Made by a program: the position numbers and the translations under genes. Below are positions 1-5,249 of a DNA stretch of 7,602 nt, piece by piece. The notes beneath the pieces are model-generated. The model made no database searches. It saw nothing but the letters and a program-made list of their open reading frames with translations, and was not told the origin of the DNA. Every line of letters starts with the position of its first letter. Position 1 is the stretch's first letter. This DNA comes from Actinomycetes bacterium (GTDB lineage Bacteria; Actinomycetota; Acidimicrobiia; Acidimicrobiales; Bog-793), in assembly GCA_021823365.1 (NCBI GenBank), contig JAKAOD010000137.1, positions 1 to 7,602 on the forward strand, in the 5' to 3' direction.

Positions 1-354
1 TTCGAGCGGAAGGGCAACGTTCTTCTCCAGGGTCCGCCAGGGCAGGAGCACCGGGTCTTGAAAGACCATGCCAAACCGACGGCTCCGACGGGCGTCGGCA
101 GCGGAGCCTCCCTCAACTCGGACTACGCCCGACGTCGGGGGGACGAGGTCGGCGACCGTGCGCAGGGTCGTCGACTTGCCACACCCTGACGGGCCAATCA
201 CCGAGACGAATTCCCCTCGCTCGACCTCGAGGCTGACTTCGCGGATCGCGTCGATCTCACGCTTGTCGGCGCGAAAGCGCTTGCTTACCCGTTGGAGCTC
301 GATGCTGGGGTGTGAGGCCGCCACGCTCGTCTCAAGGCCCAAAGTCGGACCCAT
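1..354 (-). CDS. ABC transporter ATP-binding protein, SsuB/TauB/NrtD type (N-terminal part, cut by window edge)
   Basis: This is the ATPase subunit of a small-molecule importer; it would sit on the cytoplasmic face and power uptake through a permease. Translating the minus strand from ATG at 354 gives 118 codons that stay open to base 1. Visible motifs are a Walker A loop GPSGCGKST at residues 54-62 and a Q-loop FQDPVLLPW starting near residue 98. The latter wording is typical of the nitrate/sulfonate/taurine/thiamine-precursor ATPases that pair with NMT1/THI5-like binding proteins. The signature motif, Walker B and the H-loop lie beyond the window. An in-frame TGA three codons upstream of the ATG supports this start, although no strong ribosome site is seen. 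It begins 31 bp after the binding-protein stop, so the two are almost certainly co-transcribed. The permease gene is expected further left. The transported substrate cannot be read from this subunit. Confidence 0.93.
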   Translation of the reverse strand, partial: MGPTLGLETSVAASHPSIELQRVSKRFRADKREIDAIREVSLEVERGEFVSVIGPSGCGKSTTLRTVADLVPPTSGVVRVEGGSAADARRSRRFGMVFQDPVLLPWRTLEKNVALPLE

Positions 355-385
355 CGTTCCCGTTCAGCCCAGTACCGCCGTCCGG

Positions 386-1468
386 TCAGAGCGATGTCTT
401 GCCCCCGTAGGCCTTTTCAAGGATGGTGGTCGTCATGACGTCCTCGACCTTGACCGGGCTCTTGATCAGGCCGGTCTTGACGTTCAGCTCGATCGACTTG
501 GAGACGGCCGCCGGGTCGATCCAGAGCAGCCCCTTGGACTTGGTCAGCGCCGAGGTGACGAACGGGACCTGGGCGGCGCTCTGCGCTGTCTGCTGGACCA
601 GGTCGAGCTTCAGACTCGGAGACTTATCGACGGTGTACTTGGCCATCTCCGCGGTGTGCGCAATCGCGTACTGCCAGCCCTGGACGGTTGCGCGCAGCCA
701 GCGCACCAGGAGAGCTTCCTGCTGCTGGAGCACGCTGTCGAGCGTGAAGATGACGTCGCCGTAGCTTGGCACCCCGGCATCCGAGGCGAGGAGCATCGCG
801 GTCTTGATGCCCTTGGCCTCCAGTTCAAGCGGCTGGTTGAAAGCGTACGACCAGAAGCCATCGACCTGACCGGTGACGAGTGGGGTGGGGTCGATCCCGA
901 CCGGCACGATGGTCACCTGCCCGGGGGTCATGCCATTCGCGCTCAGCATCTCGTCAAACGATGCGCGGCCACCAGCCTGAAGACCGATCTTCTTGCCAAC
1001 GAGGTCGCCGACGGTCTGTATCGGCGCGCTCGCGAGGCTCATGACCCCGAACGGCCCTCTCTGGAAGAAGGTCGCGATCGCCTTTACGGGGATGCCGTTC
1101 GCCCGAGCCTGGATAACTTGGTCGGTCGAGCCGATGAGGCCGATCGGCGCAACGCCACCTGCAACCGATTGAATGGCGTTGACCTGCGGGCCGCCCGGGA
1201 TGAGCGTCTGAGTGAGCCCCGCGGCCTTCAGGTAGCCTTGTGACTCGGCCGCGAACAGGCCAGCGAACTCGACGTCCTCGATCCAGAGGAGCTGCACTTT
1301 GACGCTCGCGGTGGTCAGGGACGCAACGGCGGACGCCGATGGGCGCGAAGCGCCGCCACTGCAAGCCTCGAGCAGAGTCATCGCCGAGCCAACGCCTACG
1401 ACCCCCACGCCCAGCCGGCTGAGACGTGCCAGAAACGCACGCCGACTCATCCCCTCGCGCCACAGCAT
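386..1468 (-). CDS. ABC transporter substrate-binding lipoprotein, NMT1/THI5-like, Tat-exported
   Basis: This is a 360-residue extracytoplasmic solute receptor for the importer whose ATPase follows it. The reading frame is open further upstream (to 1564), but ATG 1468 is chosen because a consensus AGGAGGT lies 8 nt before it. The N-terminus carries a twin-arginine motif (SRRAFLARL, residues 8-16), a hydrophobic stretch and a lipobox LLEAC with the lipidated Cys at residue 36, so it should be exported folded by Tat and anchored to the membrane. The mature part begins with a KVQLLWIEDVEFAGLFAAES-like block (about residues 57-76) and a PGGP turn near 91-94. This pattern is typical of NMT1/THI5-like receptors, whose known ligands include thiamine pyrimidine precursors, riboflavin, taurine, alkanesulfonates and nitrate. 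The ligand here is not determinable. An operator-like palindrome upstream of its promoter recurs upstream of the mtnA operon, which suggests it feeds that pathway. Confidence 0.9.
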   Translation of the reverse strand: MLWREGMSRRAFLARLSRLGVGVVGVGSAMTLLEACSGGASRPSASAVASLTTASVKVQLLWIEDVEFAGLFAAESQGYLKAAGLTQTLIPGGPQVNAIQSVAGGVAPIGLIGSTDQVIQARANGIPVKAIATFFQRGPFGVMSLASAPIQTVGDLVGKKIGLQAGGRASFDEMLSANGMTPGQVTIVPVGIDPTPLVTGQVDGFWSYAFNQPLELEAKGIKTAMLLASDAGVPSYGDVIFTLDSVLQQQEALLVRWLRATVQGWQYAIAHTAEMAKYTVDKSPSLKLDLVQQTAQSAAQVPFVTSALTKSKGLLWIDPAAVSKSIELNVKTGLIKSPVKVEDVMTTTILEKAYGGKTSL

Positions 1469-1476
1469 ATCTGCCC

Positions 1477-1483
1477 ACCTCCT
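1477..1483 (-). promoter_or_regulatory. Shine-Dalgarno site of the substrate-binding protein gene
   Basis: The minus strand reads AGGAGGT, 8 nt before ATG 1468. It decides the start: the in-frame ATGs at 1486 and 1564 have no comparable site. Starting at 1468 also leaves a normal short n-region before the twin-arginine motif. Confidence 0.8.
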
Positions 1484-1506
1484 CATCGCGATCAGGGTCG
1501 CATGGG

Positions 1507-1534
1507 ATGATAGGCTGGTGTAGTCGTTTGTCAA
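1507..1534 (-). promoter_or_regulatory. Sigma-70-like promoter of the ABC importer operon
   Basis: On the minus strand there is a perfect -35 TTGACA (1529-1534), a 16-bp spacer and a -10 TATCAT (1507-1512, 5 of 6 matches). The predicted transcript start is near 1500, giving a short leader of about 30 nt that contains the ribosome site. The 14-bp palindrome at 1540-1553 lies directly upstream of the -35, centred near -46. That position suits an activator contacting polymerase or a repressor touching the promoter edge. The match quality is the main evidence. Confidence 0.65.
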
Positions 1535-1555
1535 TAGGCTGCACAAATGTGCAAT
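1528..1555 (+). promoter_or_regulatory. Possible divergent promoter for tatA
   Basis: The plus strand reads TTGTCA (1528-1533), a 16-bp spacer and TGCAAT (1550-1555). The -35 uses the same bases as the -35 of the opposing importer promoter, because TTGTCAA is the complement of TTGACAA. The palindrome 1540-1553 would fill the spacer and overlap the -10, a classic repressor position. The -10 is weak (4 of 6), so this is tentative. Confidence 0.35.
1540..1553. promoter_or_regulatory. Operator-like palindrome, copy 1
   Basis: The sequence TGCACAAATGTGCA is a perfect 6-bp inverted repeat (TGCACA / TGTGCA) with a 2-bp centre. A copy with one mismatch is found at 2098-2111, upstream of the mtnA operon, and I saw no third copy. 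The recurrence at the two control regions, together with a SorC-family regulator gene at the end of the operon, makes this the probable binding site of that regulator. The protein-site link is inference. Confidence 0.6.
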
Positions 1556-1558
1556 CCC

Positions 1559-1585
1559 CCCCACGGGCGCCGATCGCCCGTGGGG
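1559..1585. repeat. Perfect 11-bp inverted repeat (hairpin) in the tatA leader
   Basis: CCCCACGGGCG (1559-1569) is followed by a 5-nt loop and then by its exact complement CGCCCGTGGGG (1575-1585). It lies between the palindrome at 1540-1553 and the tatA ribosome site. If tatA is transcribed from the promoter suggested at 1528-1555, this stem would form at the very 5' end of the mRNA. It has no T-tract on either side, so it does not look like an intrinsic terminator. It could instead be a protein-binding dyad. Confidence 0.7.
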
Positions 1586-1608
1586 ATCAGCATCCGAGGA
1601 GAGCCGAG

Positions 1609-1866
1609 ATGGGCGCTATCGAACCCTGGCACCTTGTGCTTCTCTTGGTCGTCATCCTGATCGTTCTGGGTCCCGGCAAGCTGCCTCAGGTAGGCAAGGG
1701 CGTCGGCGACGCGCTGCGCGAATTCCACAAGGCCACCTCGGATCTCCCGGAGTCGAGTCGAGTCGATGCACCGCCTTTCGCGGCTCAGGCGGCTAGGACG
1801 ACCCAGGTGTCGACTCTTGTCGCTCCGCCTGGGGCGCCCGATTCGTCCGCCCGGCAACCAGGGTGA
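1609..1866 (+). CDS. tatA: Twin-arginine translocase subunit TatA/TatE
   Basis: TatA subunits oligomerise in the cytoplasmic membrane to let folded twin-arginine proteins pass. This 85-residue protein has the family plan: a short N-terminus (MGAIEPW), one transmembrane helix (about residues 7-20, rich in L/V/I), the GPGKLP hinge at about 21-26, an amphipathic helix containing VGKGVGDALREFHKA (about 28-42), and a disordered polar tail. ATG 1609 is preceded by AGGAG with 7-nt spacing. The usual F-G of the hinge is replaced by L-G-P-G, as in many TatA proteins of high-GC environmental bacteria. The divergently transcribed neighbour is a Tat-signal lipoprotein, so the tatA position may reflect local demand for export. 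No tatB or tatC is in the window. The tail contains three tandem AGTCG pentamers (1751-1765), probably incidental. Confidence 0.9.
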   Translation: MGAIEPWHLVLLLVVILIVLGPGKLPQVGKGVGDALREFHKATSDLPESSRVDAPPFAAQAARTTQVSTLVAPPGAPDSSARQPG

Positions 1867-1988
1867 ACCCCCTGCCGCATTGCCAGCGCCTGGCGCCAAC
1901 GCATCATCGGGCCGCGTGTAGGTCAGACCCTCGCGGAGCCCAGAGCAACGCGTCGGGTACTGGCTTGACCCGCGCGCCGGTCGCGGCG

Positions 1989-2024
1989 AAGCGGGCTCCG
2001 GCCGTTCACAAGCGGGCTCCGGCC
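1989..2024. repeat. 15-bp direct repeat, two copies with 21-bp period
   Basis: AAGCGGGCTCCGGCC occurs at 1989-2003 and again at 2010-2024, separated by 6 bp. The second copy ends just before the TTGACC box at 2028. The 21-bp period is two helical turns, which would place bound proteins on the same face, but a chance slippage duplication is equally possible. Confidence 0.6.
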
Positions 2025-2027
2025 TTG

Positions 2028-2055
2028 TTGACCCGAGCCGAGTGGGTGATGTAAA
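2028..2055 (+). promoter_or_regulatory. Possible promoter of the mtnA operon
   Basis: TTGACC (2028-2033) is followed by a 16-bp spacer and TGTAAA (2050-2055). An alternative -10, CATAAT, lies at 2072-2077 but has no good -35 at the right distance. With either choice the palindrome at 2098-2111 lies downstream of the transcript start, which would suit repression. The assignment is weak. Confidence 0.3.
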
Positions 2056-2097
2056 CAGACAGGTCATGTACCATAATCCGCGCGTGATTGCGTTGTG

Positions 2098-2111
2098 TGC
2101 ACGAATGTGCA
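2098..2111. promoter_or_regulatory. Operator-like palindrome, copy 2
   Basis: TGCACGAATGTGCA differs from the site at 1540-1553 at one position only and keeps five of the six base pairs of the dyad. It lies about 165-185 bp before the mtnA start and downstream of the promoter-like boxes at 2028-2077. It is the probable operator through which the SorC-type regulator at 6442-7389 controls the enzyme operon; that link is inference. Confidence 0.6.
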
Positions 2112-2126
2112 ACACGGGAGGCACGC

Positions 2127-2279
2127 GTGAGGAAACCATATGCCGCCGCGGGCCATGCGCGAATGGCCACGGCCATGCTGCGCGCAGCGCGACGCTGGAT
2201 CCCGGAGCGCATAAGCCGCGACTCCCGTGGCCCCCTAACAGGCACGGCGCTCGCAGTCACGCTGGAGGCGGATCGTTGA
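2127..2279 (+). CDS. Possible 50-codon small ORF leading into mtnA (uncertain)
   Basis: A GTG at 2127 sits 5 nt after GGGAGG (2116-2121) and opens a 50-codon frame ending at TGA 2277-2279. The predicted peptide begins MRKPYAAAGHARMATAML and is arginine-rich, with no recognised domain. Its stop overlaps an in-frame TTG of mtnA at 2276 by 4 bp (TTGA), which mirrors the 4-bp overlaps at the next three junctions. Against it, the G+C at codon positions 1, 2 and 3 is about 72, 66 and 72 percent, so the usual coding bias is weak. It may be a translated leader, a tiny protein or chance. Confidence 0.25.
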   Translation: MRKPYAAAGHARMATAMLRAARRWIPERISRDSRGPLTGTALAVTLEADR

Positions 2280-2281
2280 CC

Positions 2282-3322
2282 ATGACTGGCCAGCAGCGTA
2301 GTGCCGTGGAGTGGAACGGCGCGGCGATCGAGATCATCGACCAGACCAAGCTGCCCGGCTCGCTCGAGGTGGTCCGGCTCGAAACGGCCGATGCGGCCAT
2401 CGACGCGATCAAGCGACTCGCCGTGCGTGGGGCGCCCGCGATCGGGGGGTGCGGCGCCCTCGCCATGGTGCTCGGGATCGACGAGGCACACCCGACCACG
2501 CTCGCCGCGGCGCGCGAGGCGCTCGACTCGCTCGCCGCGCGCGTTGGCAGCGCGCGCCCCACGGCGGTGAACCTGACATGGGCGGTGGGCCGGGTCCGGG
2601 ACGCAGCACTGCGTTCCGCATCGGCTGGCGAGGTCCGCGAGCGCGCGCTTGCCGAAGCACTGCGGCTCATCGACGAAGACCGGGAGGCCTGCCGGCTGAT
2701 CGGGGAGTTCGGCCGCGCCCACCTGGCGGGCAAGACGCGGATCCTCACGCACTGCAACACGGGTCGCCTCGCGACGCTCGGGTGGGGCACAGCACTCGGG
2801 GTCGTGTACGCCAAGGCCGCCGCGGGCGAGCCGCTGCAAGTCATCGCCTGCGAGGCGCGCCCGCTGCTTCAAGGCGCGCGGCTCACGGCCTGGGAGCTCC
2901 TCGACGCGGGCATCGACGTGACGCTCATCGCAGATGGCGCAGCAGCAGCGCTTCTCGCCGCCGGGCGCGTCGACGCGGTCGTCGTGGGCGCTGACCGGAT
3001 CGCCGCCAACGGCGACACGGCCAACAAGATTGGCACGTTCGCCCTGGCCCTCGCCGCGCACTACGCAGGGGTGCCCTTCTACGTCGCGGCTCCGTCATCT
3101 TCGTTCGATCTCTCGATCGGCTCCGGCGACGCGATCGTGATCGAGGAGCGCTCCCCCGATGAGGTGCGCTCCTTCCAGGGCCGGCCAACCGCGCCCTCAG
3201 AGGTGCAGGTCTGGAATCCCGCCTTTGACGTGACTCCGGCGGAGCTGGTGACCGCCTTCATTACCGAGCTCGGCGTGCTCCGCTCGCCCTTCGTCGAGAT
3301 CACCCGGGAGGATCACCCATGA
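2282..3322 (+). CDS. mtnA: S-methyl-5-thioribose-1-phosphate isomerase (MtnA)
   Basis: MtnA is a cytoplasmic enzyme that converts 5-methylthioribose-1-phosphate to 5-methylthioribulose-1-phosphate, and the family also accepts 5-deoxyribose-1-phosphate. The 346-residue length is normal. Family signatures occur in order: RGAPAIG (49-55), RPTAVNLTWAV (92-102), HCNTGRLAT with the catalytic Cys158 (157-165), GWGTALGV (167-174), EARPLLQGARLTAWEL (191-206), VGADRIAANGDTANKIGT with catalytic Asp238 (235-252), and TAPSEVQVWNPAFDVTP near the C-terminus. This pattern fits MtnA rather than an eIF2B subunit. ATG 2282 is reported, but an in-frame TTG at 2276 is better spaced from GGAGG (2264-2268): 7 nt instead of 13. 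The stop overlaps the next gene by 4 bp (ATGA). No mtnP, mtnK, mtnB or aldolase partner is visible. The neighbours suggest a salvage route for methylthioribose or 5-deoxyribose phosphates. Confidence 0.93.
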   Translation: MTGQQRSAVEWNGAAIEIIDQTKLPGSLEVVRLETADAAIDAIKRLAVRGAPAIGGCGALAMVLGIDEAHPTTLAAAREALDSLAARVGSARPTAVNLTWAVGRVRDAALRSASAGEVRERALAEALRLIDEDREACRLIGEFGRAHLAGKTRILTHCNTGRLATLGWGTALGVVYAKAAAGEPLQVIACEARPLLQGARLTAWELLDAGIDVTLIADGAAAALLAAGRVDAVVVGADRIAANGDTANKIGTFALALAAHYAGVPFYVAAPSSSFDLSIGSGDAIVIEERSPDEVRSFQGRPTAPSEVQVWNPAFDVTPAELVTAFITELGVLRSPFVEITREDHP

Positions 3323-4239
3323 CGATGTCTGTCGGCGCGCCCGAATGGACCGAGCGCGCAACGGCGGTGGCGTCCGGCGTCCGACGCCGCGTCCTCGAAC
3401 ACACGCTGAAGCAGAACGAAGGGTATCTCTCGCAGGCGTGCTCGTCCGCTGAGATCCTTGCGACCCTCTACACCCGGACCCTCCATCTGGCCCCCCTCGA
3501 GGCGCCCCTGCGGCCAGGCCCCTTTCGGGGCGTCCCCGGGCCAGACAACCCGCAATACACGCCGGGTGCCATGGTCAATGGAGCGCAGGGCCCAGCGTTC
3601 GATCGGTTCGTCTTCTCCCCCGTGCACTATTCCCTCGCCCTGTATGCGACGCTTGTCGAGGTTGGGCGGCTCTCCCCAGACGCGCTCGACGAATTCAACC
3701 GTGACGGCGGCACGGTGGAGGTGATCGGAGCGGAGCACTCGCCGGGCATCGAGACGACCGCGGGCTCGCTCGCCCAGGCGCTGAGCCAGGCGGCCGGCAT
3801 CGCGTTGGCCCGCAAGCGTCGGGGCGACACCGGGCGCGTGTGGGTGATGATGTCCGACGGCGAGTTCGAGGAGGGGCAGACGTGGGAAGCCCTCGCGAAC
3901 GCCGCGTTCCACCGGCTCGACAACCTGCGCGTCGTGGTGGACGCGAATGGCCAACAGTGCGATGGCGAGGTCTGTTCGGTGGCCTTGCTCGAACCATTGC
4001 CAGAGCGCGTCCGGGCGTTCGGCGCATCGGTCGCCGAGGTGGACGGCAACGACCTCGTCGCCCTCGCCGAGGCGATGGAGCGGCCATCCGAGACTCCGCA
4101 TGTCGTGATCGCGCGCACCGATCCGACCCACGGGCTTCCGCTGCTCGCGGAGCGCAGGCCCCTGCTGCACACGGTTCGCCTGACCAGCGACGAGGAGCGG
4201 GCGCGCTACCGGGCAGCCTACGAGGCGATGCTGCGATGA
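3319..4239 (+). CDS. Transketolase, N-terminal subunit (TPP pyrophosphate-binding)
   Basis: This is the first half of a split thiamine-diphosphate transketolase, which moves a two-carbon unit from a ketose phosphate to an aldose. The 306 residues correspond to the N-terminal PP domain only. Visible elements are EGYLSQACSSAEILATLY (about 34-51), SPVHYSLALYA with His104 in the place of the family's S-K-G-H, IETTAGSLAQALSQAAGIAL (about 144-163), and the TPP/metal motif SDGEFEEGQTWEA (179-191) with Asp180 and, later, DANGQQ (208-213, Asn210). The usual G-D-G is S-D-G, and the usual K-G-H before the active site is V-H. GGAGG lies 7 nt before ATG 3319. Both ends overlap their neighbours by 4 bp, which points to translational coupling and stoichiometric assembly with the next subunit. 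Split transketolases in catabolic operons (for example AptAB of apulose-4-phosphate or SqwGH of sulfosugar degradation) often have specialised substrates. The substrate here is unknown. Confidence 0.9.
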   Translation: MTMSVGAPEWTERATAVASGVRRRVLEHTLKQNEGYLSQACSSAEILATLYTRTLHLAPLEAPLRPGPFRGVPGPDNPQYTPGAMVNGAQGPAFDRFVFSPVHYSLALYATLVEVGRLSPDALDEFNRDGGTVEVIGAEHSPGIETTAGSLAQALSQAAGIALARKRRGDTGRVWVMMSDGEFEEGQTWEALANAAFHRLDNLRVVVDANGQQCDGEVCSVALLEPLPERVRAFGASVAEVDGNDLVALAEAMERPSETPHVVIARTDPTHGLPLLAERRPLLHTVRLTSDEERARYRAAYEAMLR

Positions 4240-5249
4240 GCATCGAGACCGTCGTGCGGCCCCATGTTGAGAACTTCATCACGTGGGCCAAGAACAAACC
4301 CGAGGTAGTGGTTCTCTCCGCCGACCTCACGAACTCGTCCGAGGTCGGGCGCTGGCGCGACACGTATCCCGACCGCTTTTTCTCGGTGGGGATGGCGGAG
4401 CAGAACATGCTGAGCTTCGCCGGCGGGCTGGCGCGCGAGGGGTACACCCCGTTCATCCACACCTTCGCGGTCTTCACCTACCGGCGCGCCTACGACCAGC
4501 TCGCCATGTCGATCGCGTACCCCAACCTGCGGGTCCGCCTGATCGGTTTCCTGCCGGGTATCACGACGCCAGGCGGGGTCAGCCACCAGGCGATCGAGGA
4601 CATAGCGATCATGCGCGCCACGCCGAACATGACCGTGCTCGAAACGGGCGACGCCACCGAGGTGGAGTCGGTCCTCGACGTGGCACAGGCAGTCGATGGC
4701 CCCGTCTACGTGCGCATGCTGCGGGGGGTGATGCCCAGGCTCTTCCCGCGCACCGAGCCGATGCAGCTCGACCGGGTGCGGGTGCTCTCCGAGGGCACCG
4801 ACGTGACGCTGCTCAGTGCGGGCATCGAGACCGAGGAGGCGATGCGCGCGGTGCAGGCACTCGCCGTGCGCGGCGTGGGGGTGCAGCATCTCCACGTCTC
4901 GACCCACAAGCCCTTCGGGGATCCGGAGATCCTCTCGAGCATCGCACGGACGCGTCGGGGCGTCGTGACCGCCGAGAACCACACGGCCGTGGGCGGGCTG
5001 GGCTCGGCAGTTGCCGAGCTGATCGCCGAGGCTGGGCTCGGGAAGCGCCTCGTGCGGGTCGGCCTCCAGGACACGTACGCCCATGGCGCCAGCCGCGCCT
5101 ACCTGGCGCGCGAGTACGGCCTTGACGCCCGCGGCATCGTGCGCGGGGTGGAACGGCTGCTCGGCTACGAGACGGAGATCAGCCCAGATGAGCTGGCGGC
5201 CATCCCGCTCGAGCCGGCCGGTCCGGTCGAGAAGGCGGACTCGTTGTGA
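4236..5249 (+). CDS. Transketolase, C-terminal subunit (pyrimidine-binding and transketolase C domains)
   Basis: This is the partner of the preceding subunit; together they form one transketolase active site at the interface. The 337 residues cover the Pyr domain and the C-terminal domain. Key features are LSADLTNSS (27-35), FSVGMAEQNM with the TPP-activating Glu55 (49-58), and FIHTFAVFTYRRAYDQ (73-88), the usual F-x-x-R-x-x-D-Q type block. HQAIEDIAIMRATPNMTVL follows at about residues 116-134, then a C domain with TAENHTAVGGLGSAVAE. The start ATG 4236 overlaps the previous stop by 4 bp and the stop overlaps the RLP start by 4 bp, so supply of all these enzymes is probably coupled. DXS is less likely because the two subunits are separate and the N-half follows the transketolase-N pattern. 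Confidence 0.9.
   Translation: MSIETVVRPHVENFITWAKNKPEVVVLSADLTNSSEVGRWRDTYPDRFFSVGMAEQNMLSFAGGLAREGYTPFIHTFAVFTYRRAYDQLAMSIAYPNLRVRLIGFLPGITTPGGVSHQAIEDIAIMRATPNMTVLETGDATEVESVLDVAQAVDGPVYVRMLRGVMPRLFPRTEPMQLDRVRVLSEGTDVTLLSAGIETEEAMRAVQALAVRGVGVQHLHVSTHKPFGDPEILSSIARTRRGVVTAENHTAVGGLGSAVAELIAEAGLGKRLVRVGLQDTYAHGASRAYLAREYGLDARGIVRGVERLLGYETEISPDELAAIPLEPAGPVEKADSL

Larger units (their letters stand above)
1867..2126. other. Non-coding interval between tatA and the enzyme operon
   Basis: I see no convincing gene here; the overlapping frames have no motifs and poor starts. The stretch holds a short GCCAG-CGC-CTGGC stem-loop (1882-1894) just after tatA with no T-run, a 15-bp direct repeat (1989-2024), promoter-like boxes around 2028-2077 and the second operator-like palindrome (2098-2111). 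The lower GC content around 2041-2100 is typical of a promoter region. Confidence 0.6.

Noticed and set aside
68..1243. Long plus-strand open frame (391 codons) opposite the importer genes
   Set aside because: It lies antisense to the ATPase and binding-protein genes, which have clear motifs and ribosome sites. The product is low-complexity and Arg/Asp-rich with no domain, typical of a high-GC shadow frame.
1531..2139. Minus-strand 202-codon frame over tatA and the following spacer
   Set aside because: It would cover both palindromes, the hairpin and tatA. The peptide is compositionally biased and has no homology I recognise.
2006..3061. Minus-strand 351-codon frame over mtnA
   Set aside because: Antisense to a well-supported mtnA and arginine-rich without motifs. 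It also runs through the promoter region.
3313..4170. Minus-strand frames over the transketolase genes (also 4218-5084) and the RLP (5630-6328)
   Set aside because: All mirror real genes in high-GC DNA. None has a recognisable domain or a sensible start context.
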